From assembly GCA_036417435.1 (NCBI GenBank), contig CM070910.1, positions 68,976,784 to 69,040,783 of the forward strand: a stretch of DNA of 64,000 nt, given 5' to 3'. Position numbers and translations under genes: made by a program. Positions 35,440 to 48,055 of the stretch are shown here, in pieces (position 1 is the stretch's first letter; each line of letters starts with the position of its first letter). Source of the stretch: Inia geoffrensis (taxonomy: Eukaryota; Chordata; Mammalia; Artiodactyla; Iniidae). The notes under the pieces are model-generated. The model was not told the DNA's origin and did no database searches. It saw nothing but the letters and a program-made list of their open reading frames with translations.

Positions 35440-35640
35440 AGTACCTAACTTTATGCCAGGTGTAGTTCAAAGAGCATGGCATTTGTTTAAATCTCACCAA
35501 AACTTGAACTGCTGTTATTCTGAGTTTATAGATGAGGGGGCTGAGGCACAGAGAGGTTAATAACTGGCCAAAGGCTACCCTATGACTAAGTAATGGAACC
35601 AGAATTCAAAGCCATTCAGTGTGACCCAGAGCCCACGCTG
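35440..35640 (-). repeat. MIR SINE
   Basis: Inverted MIR: AACTTTATGCCAGGTGTAG, TAGATGAGGGGGCTGAGGCA, CAGAGAGGTTAATAACTGGC, CAAAGGCTACCCTATGACTA and GAACCAGAATTCAAAGCC. Confidence 0.88.
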
Positions 35641-36464
35641 AACTGCCTGTTAGGAAGCCCACACAGGAGACAATGCCTAAAAGGAAAATGTTCTGTCCAG
35701 AAGGAGAGATTATATTTTCCTGTTTGCTCTATAACACAATGATCTTAAACACTCACAGAGATTCTGTTACTGCAATGGGATTTTAATGATGCTTTCAGAG
35801 CCTTGTAGCTAGGATGAAGATTGAATATGGTAATAACTGTAAATAGCAATTCCATTTACTAAGCATATTAGTGCGTCTCTAGATTCAACGGGTATTAAAA
35901 TATGCTAATATGGTTACTGAAGAAATTGTTGACCTCAAAGTGTTCATTTGGAGCAGCAAATCAATTATCTCAACCAAAAGTTACCTGCAGTTGCCCTGGT
36001 TGCTTTTTAATATGTTGATGACTTAAAATGCGAACCATCCATTTATTACTTTCAGCTTGTTAAACTTGAAAAATCTGTGCCATATTATTTTTAATTGCAT
36101 CAATTAAAATAAGAGTCACATACATAGCATGAATGTCATTGTGTGCATGTAATTAATCAGAAGCTATGAAAAAAAGGCCACTAAGATATTAACATTATAA
36201 AGCACATCAGTGAATAAGGGAATATTCTGGATTTTTAAGCCTCATACTGTAAAATAATAAATATCCTCATGTAAGTGATCACCTAACAATTTATATCATG
36301 TTTAAGGAGATGAAAACTCAAATTAACTGTTTCTTATTTTTTCAAATTATACAACAAAATATTTCATTTTCCATTTCTTTATATAGTTTATACTCTGAGC
36401 TGAATGTTACTGCCCCTTATACCAATACAATACCAATACTGTGAAGTAGGGATCCAATGAATTA
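35641..36464. other. unique AT-rich non-coding DNA
   Basis: No repeat recognised. 35920-36300 contains clustered ATTA/TAAT and ATGTAATTAATCAG, TTTTAATTGCATCAATT and CCATCCATTTATTAC cores. That texture is common in developmental enhancers, but no conservation data are available here. Confidence 0.45.
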
Positions 36465-36755
36465 AACAGGGTGTATATTTTGCGTCTGGCTTCTTAAACT
36501 CAACATTGTATTTGCAAGATTCATCTATGCTATAGTCAGTGACAATTTATCCATTCACTTTGTTGTGTAGTATTCCATTTTTTTAATATACCACCGTCTA
36601 TTTATCCATCTTATGGTTGGTGAACAGTTGTTTCCAACTTGGAGCGTAATGAATATACATCTATAGATGTTTTTGTGCATGTTATTTGGCATATATTTAT
36701 ATGCATTTCTGCTGTATATATACTCAGGATAGGAATTGCTAGGTCACAGCTTTAC
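36465..36755 (-). repeat. old L1 3' UTR fragment
   Basis: The inverted L1 phrase order TGCGTCTGGCTTCTTAAACT, AAGATTCATCTATGCTATAG, GTGTAGTATTCCATTTT, TTTATCCATCTTATGG, GTTTCCAACTTGGAGC and AGGAATTGCTAGGTCAC matches old mammalian L1 tails. Strongly diverged. Confidence 0.8.
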
Positions 36756-37235
36756 ATATGAGCTGTTCCCAGAAGCAGTCTCAGAGACAAGATTTGAATG
36801 CCATTAGTCTAGGCAGTAATCCCAGGAAGCACTGGTAGTGGAAGTGAAGACACAGGAAATGAAAGAAAGCCTTAAAGGGTGGGTATCAAACAAGTTACCA
36901 CTGGGAGTAACTAGAGCTTAATAAAAAATATCTGAGTTATCCCAACTGAGGGGTGAGGAAACTAGGATATTTATCTACTAAATCTCTGTCATTGGTTGAG
37001 AGATGTGTTAGGGGCATCAATTTCCTGGCATTTCTAACTTGCCCTGCCTGCAAGGTGAGTGTGCTCACAACCTATATAAAGCTCCCAGGTGGAAAGTCAG
37101 AGGTGAGGGTATTATGTGGCCTTTTGCATATGAAACCCATTCTGAAAAGACGTGGGCCAACAACATTTACTACAAGAGCTGAGCTCAAAAAAGAAAGTAA
37201 AATCTCTATGTGGCAAAATGGAGAGAGAAATTAAA
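36756..37235. other. unassigned DNA, perhaps an old repeat
   Basis: AGCAGTCTCAGAGACAAGAT, AATCCCAGGAAGCACTGG and GGTGGGTATCAAACAAGTTA feel like an interspersed repeat met elsewhere in mammals, but I cannot name the family. No gene. Confidence 0.3.
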
Positions 37236-38530
37236 GTCAAAGCTTTAATTTTTTGTTTGATGCTGTCCCACTTGTTTATTTTTAATTGACCATAGATGCT
37301 TGGGTTTGTTTCTGGGCTCTTGATTCTGTTTCATTGGTCTACCTGTCTGTTTTTATGCTAGTACCATACTGTTTTGATGACTGCAGCTTTATAGTATAGC
37401 TTGAGACCAAGGAGTGTGATGCCTCCTGCTTTGCTCTCCTTTCTCAGGATTTCTTTGGCTATTCCAGGACTTTTGTGGTTCCATATAAATTTTGGGAGTG
37501 TGTTTTCTACTTCTGTAAAAAAAAAAAAATGCCATTAGAATCTTGATAGGGATTGTATGAAATATACAGCTGGGTTTTGGTGGTATTGATATTTTAACAG
37601 TAGTAATCCTTCCAATCCATGAACACGGGATACGTTTCCATTTATTTGTGTCTTCTTTGATTTCTTTCATCAATGTCTTACAGTTTCCAGAGTAGAGATC
37701 TTTCACCTGCTTGGTTAAATTTATTCCTATGTATTTTATTTTTTTGATACTATTGTAAGTGAAATTGATTTATTTATTTCTTTTTCAGAAAATTTATTAT
37801 TAGTGTATAAAAATGTTACTGATATTTATGTGTTAATTTTGTATCCTGCAACTTTACTAAATTCATGGATTAGATCTAACAGCTTTTTTGGTTGAATCTT
37901 GAGGATTTTCTATATATAAAATCATGTCGTCTGCAAGGAGGGACAATTTTACTTCTTTCCTTCCTATTCTGATGCTGTTTATACATTTTTCTTGCCCAAT
38001 TGCTCTGACTAGGGCTTCTAGTAAAATACTGAACAAAAGTGGTGAGAGTGAGCACCCTTGTCTTGGTTTTGATCTTAGAGGAAATGCTCTCAACCTTTCA
38101 CCATTGAGTATGTTAGCTGTGGGCTTGTCATACATGGCCTTTATCATGTTGAGATATATTCTTGCTATGCCTAGTTTGTTAAGAGGTTTTATCATGAATT
38201 GATGTTGAATTTTGTCAAATGCTTTTTCTGTGTCTACTGGGATGAGTATATGATTCTTTTATTCTATCAATATGATGTATCACATTGATTTGCATATGTT
38301 GAACCATCCTTGCCTCCCAGAGCTAAATCCCACTTAACTGTAGTGAACGATCCTTTTAATGTGTTTCTGAATTTGGTTTGCTAGTATTTTATTGAGAATT
38401 TTTGCATTTATATTCATCAGGGATATTGGCCCGTACTACCTGTTTTGAACGTCATCTCTGTCTTTGGTTTTCAGCAGTCTTATTGTGATGTGTATAGTGC
38501 AGTTTCCCTTATATTTATTTTATATTGACA
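37236..38530 (-). mobile_element. L1 ORF2 internal fragment (reverse transcriptase region), both ends lost
   Basis: The minus strand reads L1 ORF2 in order. At 38195-37863 lie [45 protein letters not shown] and [12 protein letters not shown]. At 37706-37389 lie [29 protein letters not shown] and [11 protein letters not shown]. The catalytic F/YADD box reads LADD and frames are broken, so it is dead. No poly(A) end or TSD is seen. Confidence 0.9.
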
Positions 38531-40029
38531 CTGCAAACTTAGATAATGTTATATACATCTGGGGAGGATTTTTGTTGTTGTTGTTGTTTTTAGTTTGTGG
38601 TAAACTGGGTGGGAGACAATCACCTTAATCCAATCAAAGGCAGAGTAAATTGAGGCTTTGTTTTACCCTTTATAAGGCCTGGTCTATTTCCAGTTTGGCT
38701 GTACTCATGGGTCATACTCCTTCAGGGTCAGTTGATGGGTGTTTTCCAGAGCTTCTCTCTCTTAGCTAGCCTTGAACACCAATTTTAATCTTCTTAGACT
38801 TGTAAAACTGCTGAAAACTCTATTCATATTCTCTGACCCTCAGCAGCTACTTTCTATTTATCTTTTCATTCTCTCCACCAGTGCCACCTATGAATCAGCA
38901 AATTCCTGAAGGGGAAAACAATGCAGAAGGTTGATTTCACCTTGAGTTTTCCTTGTCTCCATGATCTTGAACCCTAAACCCTGGTTGACTTGGTAACTTT
39001 CTGGTGACTTTCAAATAGATATTTTTTTATTTTATTCAACTTTTCTACTTGTTTTTGGTGGAAGAATTGATCTACTGCAAGCTAGTTCCTTGTGGCCGGA
39101 AGCAAAAGTGTTAGTCGTATTTATACAGCAAACTTTGTTAACGGACATTTAAAACCAGCATTGTCATGCAGTTTCAATATAATAGCTGATGATCATAACA
39201 CCAACCTTGTGCCATTCTGATGCTAATATGTCTTCTGAATCATCAAAAATTAACTTAAAATCAGAATAACTTTAGTGTTTAAGATATTTAATGAGCTTTA
39301 ATTAATTCAACAGGTAATCTGTGAACATTGTATATGAGAATTTCCTTCAAAATATTCCTGTCAATTTGAGTAAGTCTAAAGCTGCTTCGTAAATGTCCTG
39401 GTCTTTCTCTCTGCACTCCAGAACTTTTATGCAGAAGAGGGACACCTTCCATCTGGCTAAATAAGAACTGATGGCAGAAATTTAATTTTTATGCAAAAAT
39501 ATCATCTTTGCTAACAAGACTCTTGGAATCTAAAGTGTATGACTCACCTAGTCTTGAATTGTTTGCTTTAGAGCTCCTGTCTACAACTCAGCTGAGACAG
39601 CTGATATTCAGGAAGAATTATCTAAGGACATGCCAATCATTTATTTCTAGCTTCATGGTAGAGTTACATCATATATGTATGTGTGTGTATAAAAGTAACT
39701 GGGTTTCTATCCCAAACTAACTAAATTTGAACATCTGGGAATTTTTCAGAAGTACTTGTGGTGATTCTAATGGGCAGCCAGCTATTTCAAAATACTTCTA
39801 AATGACTAGAAAACTATATATCTAAATTCTATTATTTTAGCTCCTAGGAGAAATATATTAACACAACTATGATTTAAATGTTCTGCTGCCACCTTTTCTT
39901 GAAGGGGAAAGTAGGACTACAAGTGTGACCAACAGTTTTATATCATCTGTGAAACCATGTTTGACGATATTGTCCATCATGTGGTTCAATACTGGTTATC
40001 CAAAGGACAGTTTGAATTCACCAGGAGTC
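38531..40029. other. unique non-coding DNA
   Basis: A short TTG run at ~38572-38588. A fragment at 39730-39790 (AGTACTTGTGGTGATTCTAA, TGGGCAGCCAGC) may be the end of a MER5-like element. Otherwise nothing recognised. Confidence 0.45.
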
Positions 40030-40990
40030 ACTCACAGGGCTTCAACTACACTTGCATATTGATGACTTTCAAATGCATATCCTGGGCCCAGATTTCTCTC
40101 CTGAGCCTATGCCACAGCTTTACCGGGTTGTGCCTCTGGCGCCTCGAGCACAACAGGGCAAATTGAACCCATTGTTAATACTCCTCCTCTCCTGGGTCTG
40201 ATGTTCCTTCTGAGTCAGTGAATGGAATCTCCAATTACCCAAGACGGAAACCTGGCAATCAACCTCCACACCTCCCACATTCTCACCCCCCACCAATTGG
40301 GTCTCTAAGTTTTGCTTCTTTGCTATCTCTCACATCTACCATTTTCTCTACCAGCTCCTACCTCTTGAGTTCAGGCTCATCATTTCTCATCTGGGTTTTT
40401 GCAAAAAACCTATAACCGGATTTTAGTGGCTTCGCTCTCTTTAATCCATTTTCACACGATGTACAAAATCAACTTTCTAAAGCAAAAGCCTGATTATTCC
40501 CTCCCTTGTGACCTTTCTTCAATGGCTTTTCCAGTGCCATTAGGGTAAGATCTAAACATTCTGGATTACATGAAAAGCTCTTTGTTGTCTACCTACCTCT
40601 TCGTCTCACACTTTGGTTCTGCCATATTCTAGAATAAATTACAGTCTCATATGCAAGCCTTCTCACCTGGGCCTTTCTGCTTAAAATGTTCTTCCTTCTT
40701 CTTTTGCCTAGAAAATCCAACTGGTCATCGTAATTCAACTTAGGAATAACTTCTTCCTGAAAACTTTCCTGAGTCCTCCAGGATGGCCTATGACCTCCTG
40801 TTCCATGTACCCTAAACACCAGCGCTTGCCTTATCACGCTATATTAATATTGTCTGTTTACATAGCTATCTTTTCCTTAATCTATAAATTCCTTAAAAGC
40901 AAGAAACTTGGTCCTATTTTTTATAATCCCACAGCCTCACAACATAATAGGCCTGGTGCAGCCTCACAGATAATGTGTTTAGATGAATGA
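40030..40990 (+). repeat. L2 LINE, ORF2 end and 3' UTR
   Basis: GTGAATGGAATCTCCAATTA, CCAAGACGGAAACCTGGCAA, CACATTCTCACCCCCCACC, then TTTCTTCAATGGCTTTTCCA, GTGCCATTAGGGTAAGATCT, CACCTGGGCCTTTCTGC, TTGTCTGTTTACATAG and TAAATTCCTTAAAAGC are in L2 order. About 960 bp, one of the longer L2 relics here. No intact frame. Confidence 0.88.
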
Positions 40991-41249
40991 AAATTTTAAT
41001 GTGCTTTTTGGACTTTCGTCAGTTAAGTAAAGAGGGCTCCCCCTCAAAGAAAAATCATGACTTCTTTTTTACTTCTTTGCCAGAAAGGTTAGAATTAAGG
41101 TTTGTCTTAATTAGAGAACCTAGCCTTGGACCAAGGTTTCTACCACACATCCCATTCCTACCCTCCACCATTTCTATCCCCTTACCCCTGTTCTTGAACC
41201 CCAGTGTAACTCACCTGGAGACTGCTGGTTCATGTATTACCTTGTGGCC

Positions 41250-41515
41250 ATTGGAAGTAGCATAGAATGTGCTTTGCAATCAAATAGACCTTGGGTTCAA
41301 GTTCTGGACTACTATTTACTAGCTGTGCAACATTAGATAATTTATTAAACATCTCTAAGCCTCAGTTTCCTTATTTGCAAAATGGGGATAACAATAGTAC
41401 TTGCTTTACTGCTGGATAAGGATGATGATGCTATGATTAAATAAGACAATGCACAGTACTTCATCTCATAATAAAAGTCCAGTAAACATCAATAATTATT
41501 ATTGTTATTAACACT
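41250..41515 (+). repeat. MIR SINE, nearly full length
   Basis: AGCATAGAATGTGCTTTGCA, CCTTGGGTTCAAGTTCTGG, TTTACTAGCTGTGCAACATT, CTCTAAGCCTCAGTTTCCTT, AAAATGGGGATAACAATAGT, TGATTAAATAAGACAATGCA and AATAATTATTATTGTTATTA span the whole MIR consensus on the plus strand. Confidence 0.95.
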
Positions 41516-42909
41516 ACTAGCACTATTAACAGGAGAGAAGCTGCTATAGGGAGGCAAGTTAACCTTTACTGTTCGATCCTGAAGGTAGCAAAATGCAGGG
41601 CCCATTGGCAAGTGCTCACTAAGTAGTTATTATTGTTAATTCTTCAGGGCTCCAGATAGTTGAGTTTTTGTTGTATTCTTATAACACCATAGTGTTTTCT
41701 AGTTTTTGTTTTCTTGTCTCACGCTGTAGGTTATCTTGCCTTATTATTACAAGCTTCCCAGTGTTGACATATGCTGGCTTTCCAGTATCGCGATCATCAT
41801 TATACACGATCATGGTCATCATTATCATCCTATCACCAACGCCACCACTGACATATGGGCACATACAGGGCCCTGTGCTTCCCTTTCTCCAGGACTTTTC
41901 TTTTTCTTATTCCCAACCTAACAGACTCTGCCACCTTCTTGGCTTAAGCCTTACAGGGAGGCTCGAGGGTTAGAGGATATAAACCTAGTGTTCCAGCCAG
42001 AGCAGTACAAAAAATGCAACGTGATCTCAAATGGGAGAAGGGAAGATCACGGAGAGAAGCTGACCAGAAGTGGCACAAGGAAGGCCAGGAGGGTCAGTGA
42101 GCCTGGGCTTGGGAGTATGGGTACCTGGAAGTTGAAACTGAACATAGGCTAAAAGCAATAAGCAGAATGAATCAAGGAAAGAGACAGACAGGAAGCCGAT
42201 TGGTCCATTCTACCTGGTTTCCTCGGTCCCTGTAAAATGCTTCAACTTTCAAAGCCAATTGAAAGACTGATTGGCTTGAAAAGACAGCTCAGCACTTTCC
42301 CAGTAGGGGCAATTACTTTAACCAAAGCCAAAATTTTTTATTCCACAGATAAAGGATTTAGTATGCAGAACTATGTGACCACTGGTGTGAATGAGATGGT
42401 CAAGATGTAAGTTATTTGATATCTGTCCCTGTTTGGATAGAAGGAGGGTCTCTACAGTAGGAAGATTGAAGACCCAAATTCTTGGAGGAGGTAATATGCT
42501 TAGACGAAATGTCAGTGAGGAAGAAAAGGGAATAAAAGAGGCAGAAACTGAATGTTAAACTTTTATTTATTTAATGAACAGAATTTGTCAGCAGTCACAA
42601 CGTAGATTCTTAAGTTAGCTGCAAACAAGCACTGTCCCTGGCAGATCACAAAAACTCAAGGGTCAGGATAACACGTCTTAGAGCAGCCAGGATGGGGTTT
42701 ATGCAATTGGAATGGGGAAGCGCCAGAAGGTGGTGATGGGGAGGCAGGAGGTGAAGCTCAGTGGAAATTAAGTAGAGGCACAGAGAAAAGTTAAGTCCAG
42801 AATCCCTGTGTCCTCAAAAGAAGTGAAGGGAAAAGAGTAACCTAATTTTTTTTACCTTCCAGCCCTCAGGTGCAGTTTGTTGCTTGAATGGTCTCCCAAA
42901 CTATGATCC
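41516..42909. other. unique non-coding DNA
   Basis: No gene or repeat family recognised. 41790-41850 is rich in ATCATC/ATTATC triplets. Confidence 0.5.
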
Positions 42910-42928
42910 AATAATTCCTAAGATTGTG

Positions 42929-43133
42929 GGGCTTCCCTGGTGGCGCAGTGGTTGAGAGTCCACCTGCCGATGCAGGGAACACGGGTTCGTGCCCCGGTCC
43001 GGGAAGATCCCACATGCCGCAGAGCGGCTGAGCCCGTGAGCCATGGCCGCTGAGCCTGCGCGTCCGGAGCCTGTGCTCCGCAAGGGGAGAGGCCACAACA
43101 ATGAGAGGCCCACATACAGCAAAAACAAAAAAC
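42929..43133 (+). mobile_element. CHR-2-type SINE
   Basis: GGGCTTCCCTGGTGGCGCAG to GAGAGGCCCACATACAGC with an AAAACAAAAAAC tail. The perfect 19-bp TSD aataattcctaagattgtg lies at 42910-42928 and 43134-43152. Confidence 0.98.
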
Positions 43134-43152
43134 AATAATTCCTAAGATTGTG

Positions 43153-44658
43153 ATCATAAAGGGAAATGTTTTATGTAAAAGGGAAAAGGTGGTTAGAGCT
43201 TAAACATTTTTACTTTTTTTATCTCTGTGAACTTGACATTTATCATTTATATCTAATAGGCTTAAATCTGTAGACAAGTTTTGTTTTTTCTGACTTCAAA
43301 CACAGTGACTATATATCCTTCCACAATACCTTCTACATCACCAATTATTGATGTGAGGCTGATTTTTTTAAAAATAATGAATAATAACCAGGAAAATGAG
43401 CTAAGCTTGTTTTTGTCATAACATTACTGCAGTACATTTTAACATATTAAACATGAGGCACAACCTGATTATTTAGTATTTGCCAGAAGCACCACAAAGC
43501 ATTTATGGTCTTATTTTTCAGATCTCTCTTTTTTTCATTCCATTGAGGTTTCCTTTAAGATTTTGAATGCATTCAGAAATACATACATAAAATACATACA
43601 AAAATACATTAAATGTTTTAAATGATTCATAATTTTGGTTAGGACATGATTTGCACATATTCTTAACTATATTTTTTTTTTTTGCTGGAGGAAAATACAC
43701 TGAGTTTCCATTTACCTGTCTTTATTATACAGAGGTTAGACTTGATTATTACTAAAGTTGCTTAATGTTTTAAAAGTGTATGACTTTATATGAAATTAAA
43801 AAAAAAAATTCTTGGATAAATGTAAGTCCTCTCTCAAGGAAATATAATTTTTAATCAAAATAGTATGATGAAAAAAAAAAAAAATAGTATGATGACTTCC
43901 TTGTATATAGCCATTTACAATGTTCACAATTCTAGAGGGAAAAAATGATAATAACTATCACAGAAAAATATTCAAATGGATAATAAATGTACGATGCCCT
44001 TTGGAAAAGATTCCTACAAATGACGAATAGATCATAAACAAAAATCATTGAGCAGTATAAAGAGATACATAAAGGAAAACACAAGCTAACATAATGATGA
44101 TATTTCCAATGACTCTATATCAGACCTTTGAACATAACTCAGTTTTATCATGTACTTTGCAGGGTGCTCAATACTATGAATATGACAAAAAGTATAAGTT
44201 ATGTTCTCCTTCCTCATAGTACTTAACAATACTAGAGAAACAAGGCTAACACATAAGAAATAATTAGAGGAAAATGTAACAATGAATTCTTGTCCTATTT
44301 GGTCTAGTGCTTTACATAAGACTTAATGGTTTTCAGAGAAAGGTTAAAAGAAAATAAAACATAAAAATTATAATTCTCTCATAAGACAATTAGGAAACCC
44401 TGAGAACCCTTAGAGTAAACTTCAAGACCTGTGTTACAGAAGCATACCTGCCAGGCTGTTGTCTAAGTCAATTCTACATCTCACGTCCATCCTCATATCA
44501 ACGTTTGAATGACAAGTTAAAATAAAAGAACAATATTTAAAATTTTTAGATTTACTTGGAAATTGCTAATGGAGCTAATGTCGATTAACAGAGAGGTTCT
44601 ATCCATGAGGTTAGGCTCAGTTCCATGTAATAGAGACTGAAAATATTAATGGTTTTGA
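43153..44658. other. unique AT-rich non-coding DNA
   Basis: No gene or repeat family recognised. It contains T- and A-runs (for example 43670-43682) and a 14-bp direct repeat around an A-tract at 43857-43894, listed separately. Confidence 0.5.
43857..43894 (+). repeat. A-tract flanked by a 14-bp direct repeat
   Basis: The 14-mer aaaatagtatgatg occurs at 43857-43870 and again at 43881-43894, with only a run of A between them. This looks like a target duplication around a poly(A) insertion that has no element body, or a simple 24-bp tandem duplication. Confidence 0.7.
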
Positions 44659-45197
44659 TGCCAAAAACTCGGTCTCTGTGTCCCAGTGCTGAATTGAATC
44701 ATGGAGACAGAGTTTTGGGTGAAGTAGAAAAGAATAGCTTTATTGCTTTGCCAGGCAAAGGGAGTTATGGCAGGCTCATGACTCAAAAATGGTGTGTCCC
44801 AACCCAGAGGGTTTCGGTGAGGAGTTTTATAGCAATGGTTCAAGGCTGGGATTGCTGAAAAGGATCCGGGTGTGTGCAGGACCTGCATGCCTTTAATCTG
44901 GTCTCAGGTGGTCTCCTGATGAGTTTCTTGACGTTATCAAACTGTGACTTTCTCTTTGGAATATCTTCCTTTTGGTGCGTGTTTTAGTTCTGCAGAAGAG
45001 TTGACAGATATTGTTATGTGTATCCCTTGAGACGGAACCAGGACCCTGTATCCCCTCTCTTCCCTGATCAGCAACTGTTTGAATCTGCCCTTTGGAACTC
45101 AGGGAAGGTCATGGAGGCTGGAGTCTATTCCCTACAAACAAGAAAGGCTTCCATGCCCAGGAGACCCACAGGGTCCTGCTCGGTTTCAGTTTTAACA
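44659..45197 (-). mobile_element. probable solo LTR of an endogenous retrovirus
   Basis: Read on the minus strand it begins TGTTAAAACTGAAACCGAGC and ends with GACCGAGTTTTTGGCA, giving TG...CA ends over 539 bp. A poly(A) signal lies at 44744-44739 (AATAAAGCTATTCTTTTC), and upstream are GGGACACACC and GCTATAAAACTCCTCACCG, a TATA-like box at a plausible distance. No flanking viral genes and no clear TSD were found. Class I origin is likely from the layout; family not named. Confidence 0.7.
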
Positions 45198-46299
45198 GAA
45201 TAGAACTTTTTACTCTAAACTTCTAATAGAAGTTCAAAAGTTTTGAGGGCATATGAGTCTGTGCCATAAAAGTTTTGGGAACCCATGCTGTCTCCAGTTT
45301 TGAAGTCCATCATCACCATGGGGACCCCATGATTTAAGCAATCACAAGTCTAGCCCAGTTTCAAGGTGCTTATGAAAGAAATTCCCACCCACATCTTGGT
45401 GGGATGACAAAGAACTTACAGCCATCTTTAATCCACCATAAATATAAAGAAGGCAAAATACTGGAATAAGTTGAGTCTTGCAGATATTGTTCATGACAAC
45501 CAAAAAGACTTTTTTTTAAGTTGTACTTGGAGCAAGAAGACAAAGTAAAACATTGTTTCATTGATTTGGATGAATGGCATGAAATAAGTGGATGAATGAT
45601 AGAATGAAAGTAAAATGTCTCAATTCCTATTTTGCTTCTGTTCTCTCTGTCAGGAAGAAACGCCAGTCCAGTGGGAAAGAGCAAAATTAACACTGATGAG
45701 AAGGAATTGCTGTCCAAGATAAGCAAACAGACACAAAAAGAAGAATTTAACTGCTCTGAATAATATTTTCCCCTGCCTTGAATGACTCAGTGTTCAGGAT
45801 TTGTAAACAATCAACATTTATTGAGCATATGCTATGTGTCTTGTACATTCATAGGCACTGGGGATTTATTTCGAGTGCAATGTGATTCATGGTAGGACAA
45901 GATGGGGAAAAAAAGTAATGAAATCCTAAATTATATTTACATGTGACTGGAGCCTGGAATATGGAAAAAGACAATCCTACTCTGCTGAGATACGATAAGA
46001 ACAGACCTGTAGCATTGTGTCCACTGTTGAGGCTTTACTTAAGTTGATTGCTAATAGCCTGGAGGGAAACCTAAAGGAATGCCTAGAAAAAGAAGATAGT
46101 CTCGGGAAAGGGACACAGAAGGAAAGGATAATCTTTTAGCCTGAAGGCAAGAAAGCTTTTAATAGCCCTGGTAAGTTGTCTACAAATCTTTAAAGGCTTT
46201 TCATGTGACTCTGACTCATAATAGGAGGAAATTTCTAATATTTAGACCTATTGGGTGAACAAATGTATTTATTTATTTAGAGATTTTATAGGTTTTATT
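45198..46299. other. unique non-coding DNA
   Basis: No gene. 45808-45910 (CAACATTTATTGAGCATATG, CATAGGCACTGGGGATTTAT) is probably a short inverted L2 3' end. Confidence 0.5.
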
Positions 46300-46994
46300 C
46301 AGTCTCATGATTTTGAGTGTTCTGTAGGTTTTTCTCCAAAGAATAAATTTGATAAGGAGAGAAATAGAAATTTTTTTAAAAACTGGAAATTGTAGAGATG
46401 AAAAACAAAGTATCTGAAGTTAAAAAAAAAAATACACTTGATAGAATAAAACTGTAGATTAGACACTGCCCAAGACAAGATTGGTGAAGCTAAAAACATA
46501 ACTATAAAAGCACACAACATAAAGCACACGGAGAAAAAAAAATGAAAGAAAAATCATGATCTATAGGGCATTATCAAGTAGTCAAATATGCACATAATTG
46601 GTGTCACAAAATGGAGGGGGGAGAGGAGAATATGGGGGTAGAAAAAATATTTGAAGCAATAATGGCTAAAAATTTTCCAAATGTCTCAAAAGCAATCAAC
46701 GCAAACATCAAAAAGCCAATAAATCTTAAGCAGAAGAAATATAAAGAAAACCACACTAAGTCACAACATAATCAAATTGCTAAACATCAGTGCTAAAGGG
46801 AACGTCTTAAATTCAGAGAGAGAAAAAGGGCACATTATGTACAGAGGAACAAAGTTGAGAAAGATAACAGGCTTCTTGTCAGAAGCTAATTAAACTAGGA
46901 GATAAAGGAGCAGCATCTTTGATGTGTTAAAGAAAATAACCTGCCAACTGAGAATTTTATGCCACAGAAAATATCTTTCAAAAGTGAAGGCAAA

Positions 46995-47210
46995 GGGCTT
47001 CCCTGGTGGTGCAGTGGTTGAGAGTCCGCCTGCTGATGCAGGGGACGGAGGTTCGTGCCCCGGTCCGGGAAGATCCCACATGCCGCGGAGCAGCTGGGCC
47101 CGTGAGCCATGGCCGCTGAGCCTGCGCGTCCGGAGCCTGTGCTCCGCAACGGGAGAGGCCACAACAGTGAGAGGCCCGCGTACCGCAAAAAAAAAAAAAA
47201 AAAAAAAAAA
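46995..47210 (+). mobile_element. CHR-2-type SINE
   Basis: GGGCTTCCCTGGTGGTGCAG to GAGGCCCGCGTACCGC and an uninterrupted A-tail of about 24. The perfect 10-bp TSD tgaaggcaaa lies at 46985-46994 and 47211-47220. It lies inside the old L1 and produces ~115-codon spurious frames on both strands. Confidence 0.98.
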
Positions 47211-47764
47211 TGAAGGCAAAAAAAAAAAAGTTTTTCAGACAAAATCTGAGATAATTCATTGGAACTAAATATGCATTACAAAAGGTGACAAAGGATGTTC
47301 TTTGGGCAGAAGGAAAATGATACAAGATGGATCTACACAGAGGAATAGTAAATATATGGGTAAATATAAGAGAATTCTTTTCATGTATGCATCTTTTTAA
47401 TAGATTATTGATTGTTTAAAGTAAAAAGAATAATATGTATGATAGAGTTTATAAGGTATATACAAGTAAAATATATGACAACAAAAGCATAACGGATGGG
47501 AGGGGAAGCAAAAGTGTACTGTTATAAGGTTCTTACACTATATGTGAAGTGGTATAATATCATTTGAATATAGATTATGATAAGTTAAAGATGTATACTG
47601 TATACTATAAACCATAAAGCAACAACTAAGAAATTAAATAAAACAAGAGGTATGGTTAATAGGCATAAAGGAGATAAAATGAAATCATTAAAAAATGTTC
47701 ACTGAATCTAAAAAAAACCAAGAAATTAAAACCATAAGAGACAAATAAAAAACAAATAGCATAG

Positions 47765-48055
47765 GACAGATATTATATGATTCCTGTCATATGAAATATC
47801 TAAAAGTAGTCAAAAGCATAGAAACAGAATGTAGAAAGGTGGTTGCCAAGGGCTAGAAGGAAGAGGAAGGGGGAGTGAGAATTAGACTTTAGTAGGTATA
47901 GAGTTCCAGGGTTGTAAGATGAAAAAGTTCCAGAGACCAGTTGTACAGCAATGTGAATATACTTAAGACTACAGAACTGTACATTTTTAAATGGTTAAGA
48001 TGTTAAATTTAATGGTATGTGTTTTTTTAACCACAATAAAACAATTTTAAAAAAC
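47765..48055 (+). repeat. second L1 3' tail within the old L1
   Basis: TGGTTGCCAAGGGCTAGAAG, AGTTCCAGGGTTGTAAGATG, AAAAAGTTCCAGAGACCAG, AATGTGAATATACTTAAG, GAACTGTACATTTTTAAATG and TTTAACCACAATAAAAC form a complete old L1 3' UTR. It interrupts the ORF1/ORF2 region of the surrounding L1, so it inserted later. Confidence 0.8.

Noticed and set aside
37863..38195. Reverse-transcriptase-like minus-strand frame as a possible novel RT system
   Set aside because: It is plain L1 ORF2, with a damaged catalytic box (LADD) and broken flanking frames.
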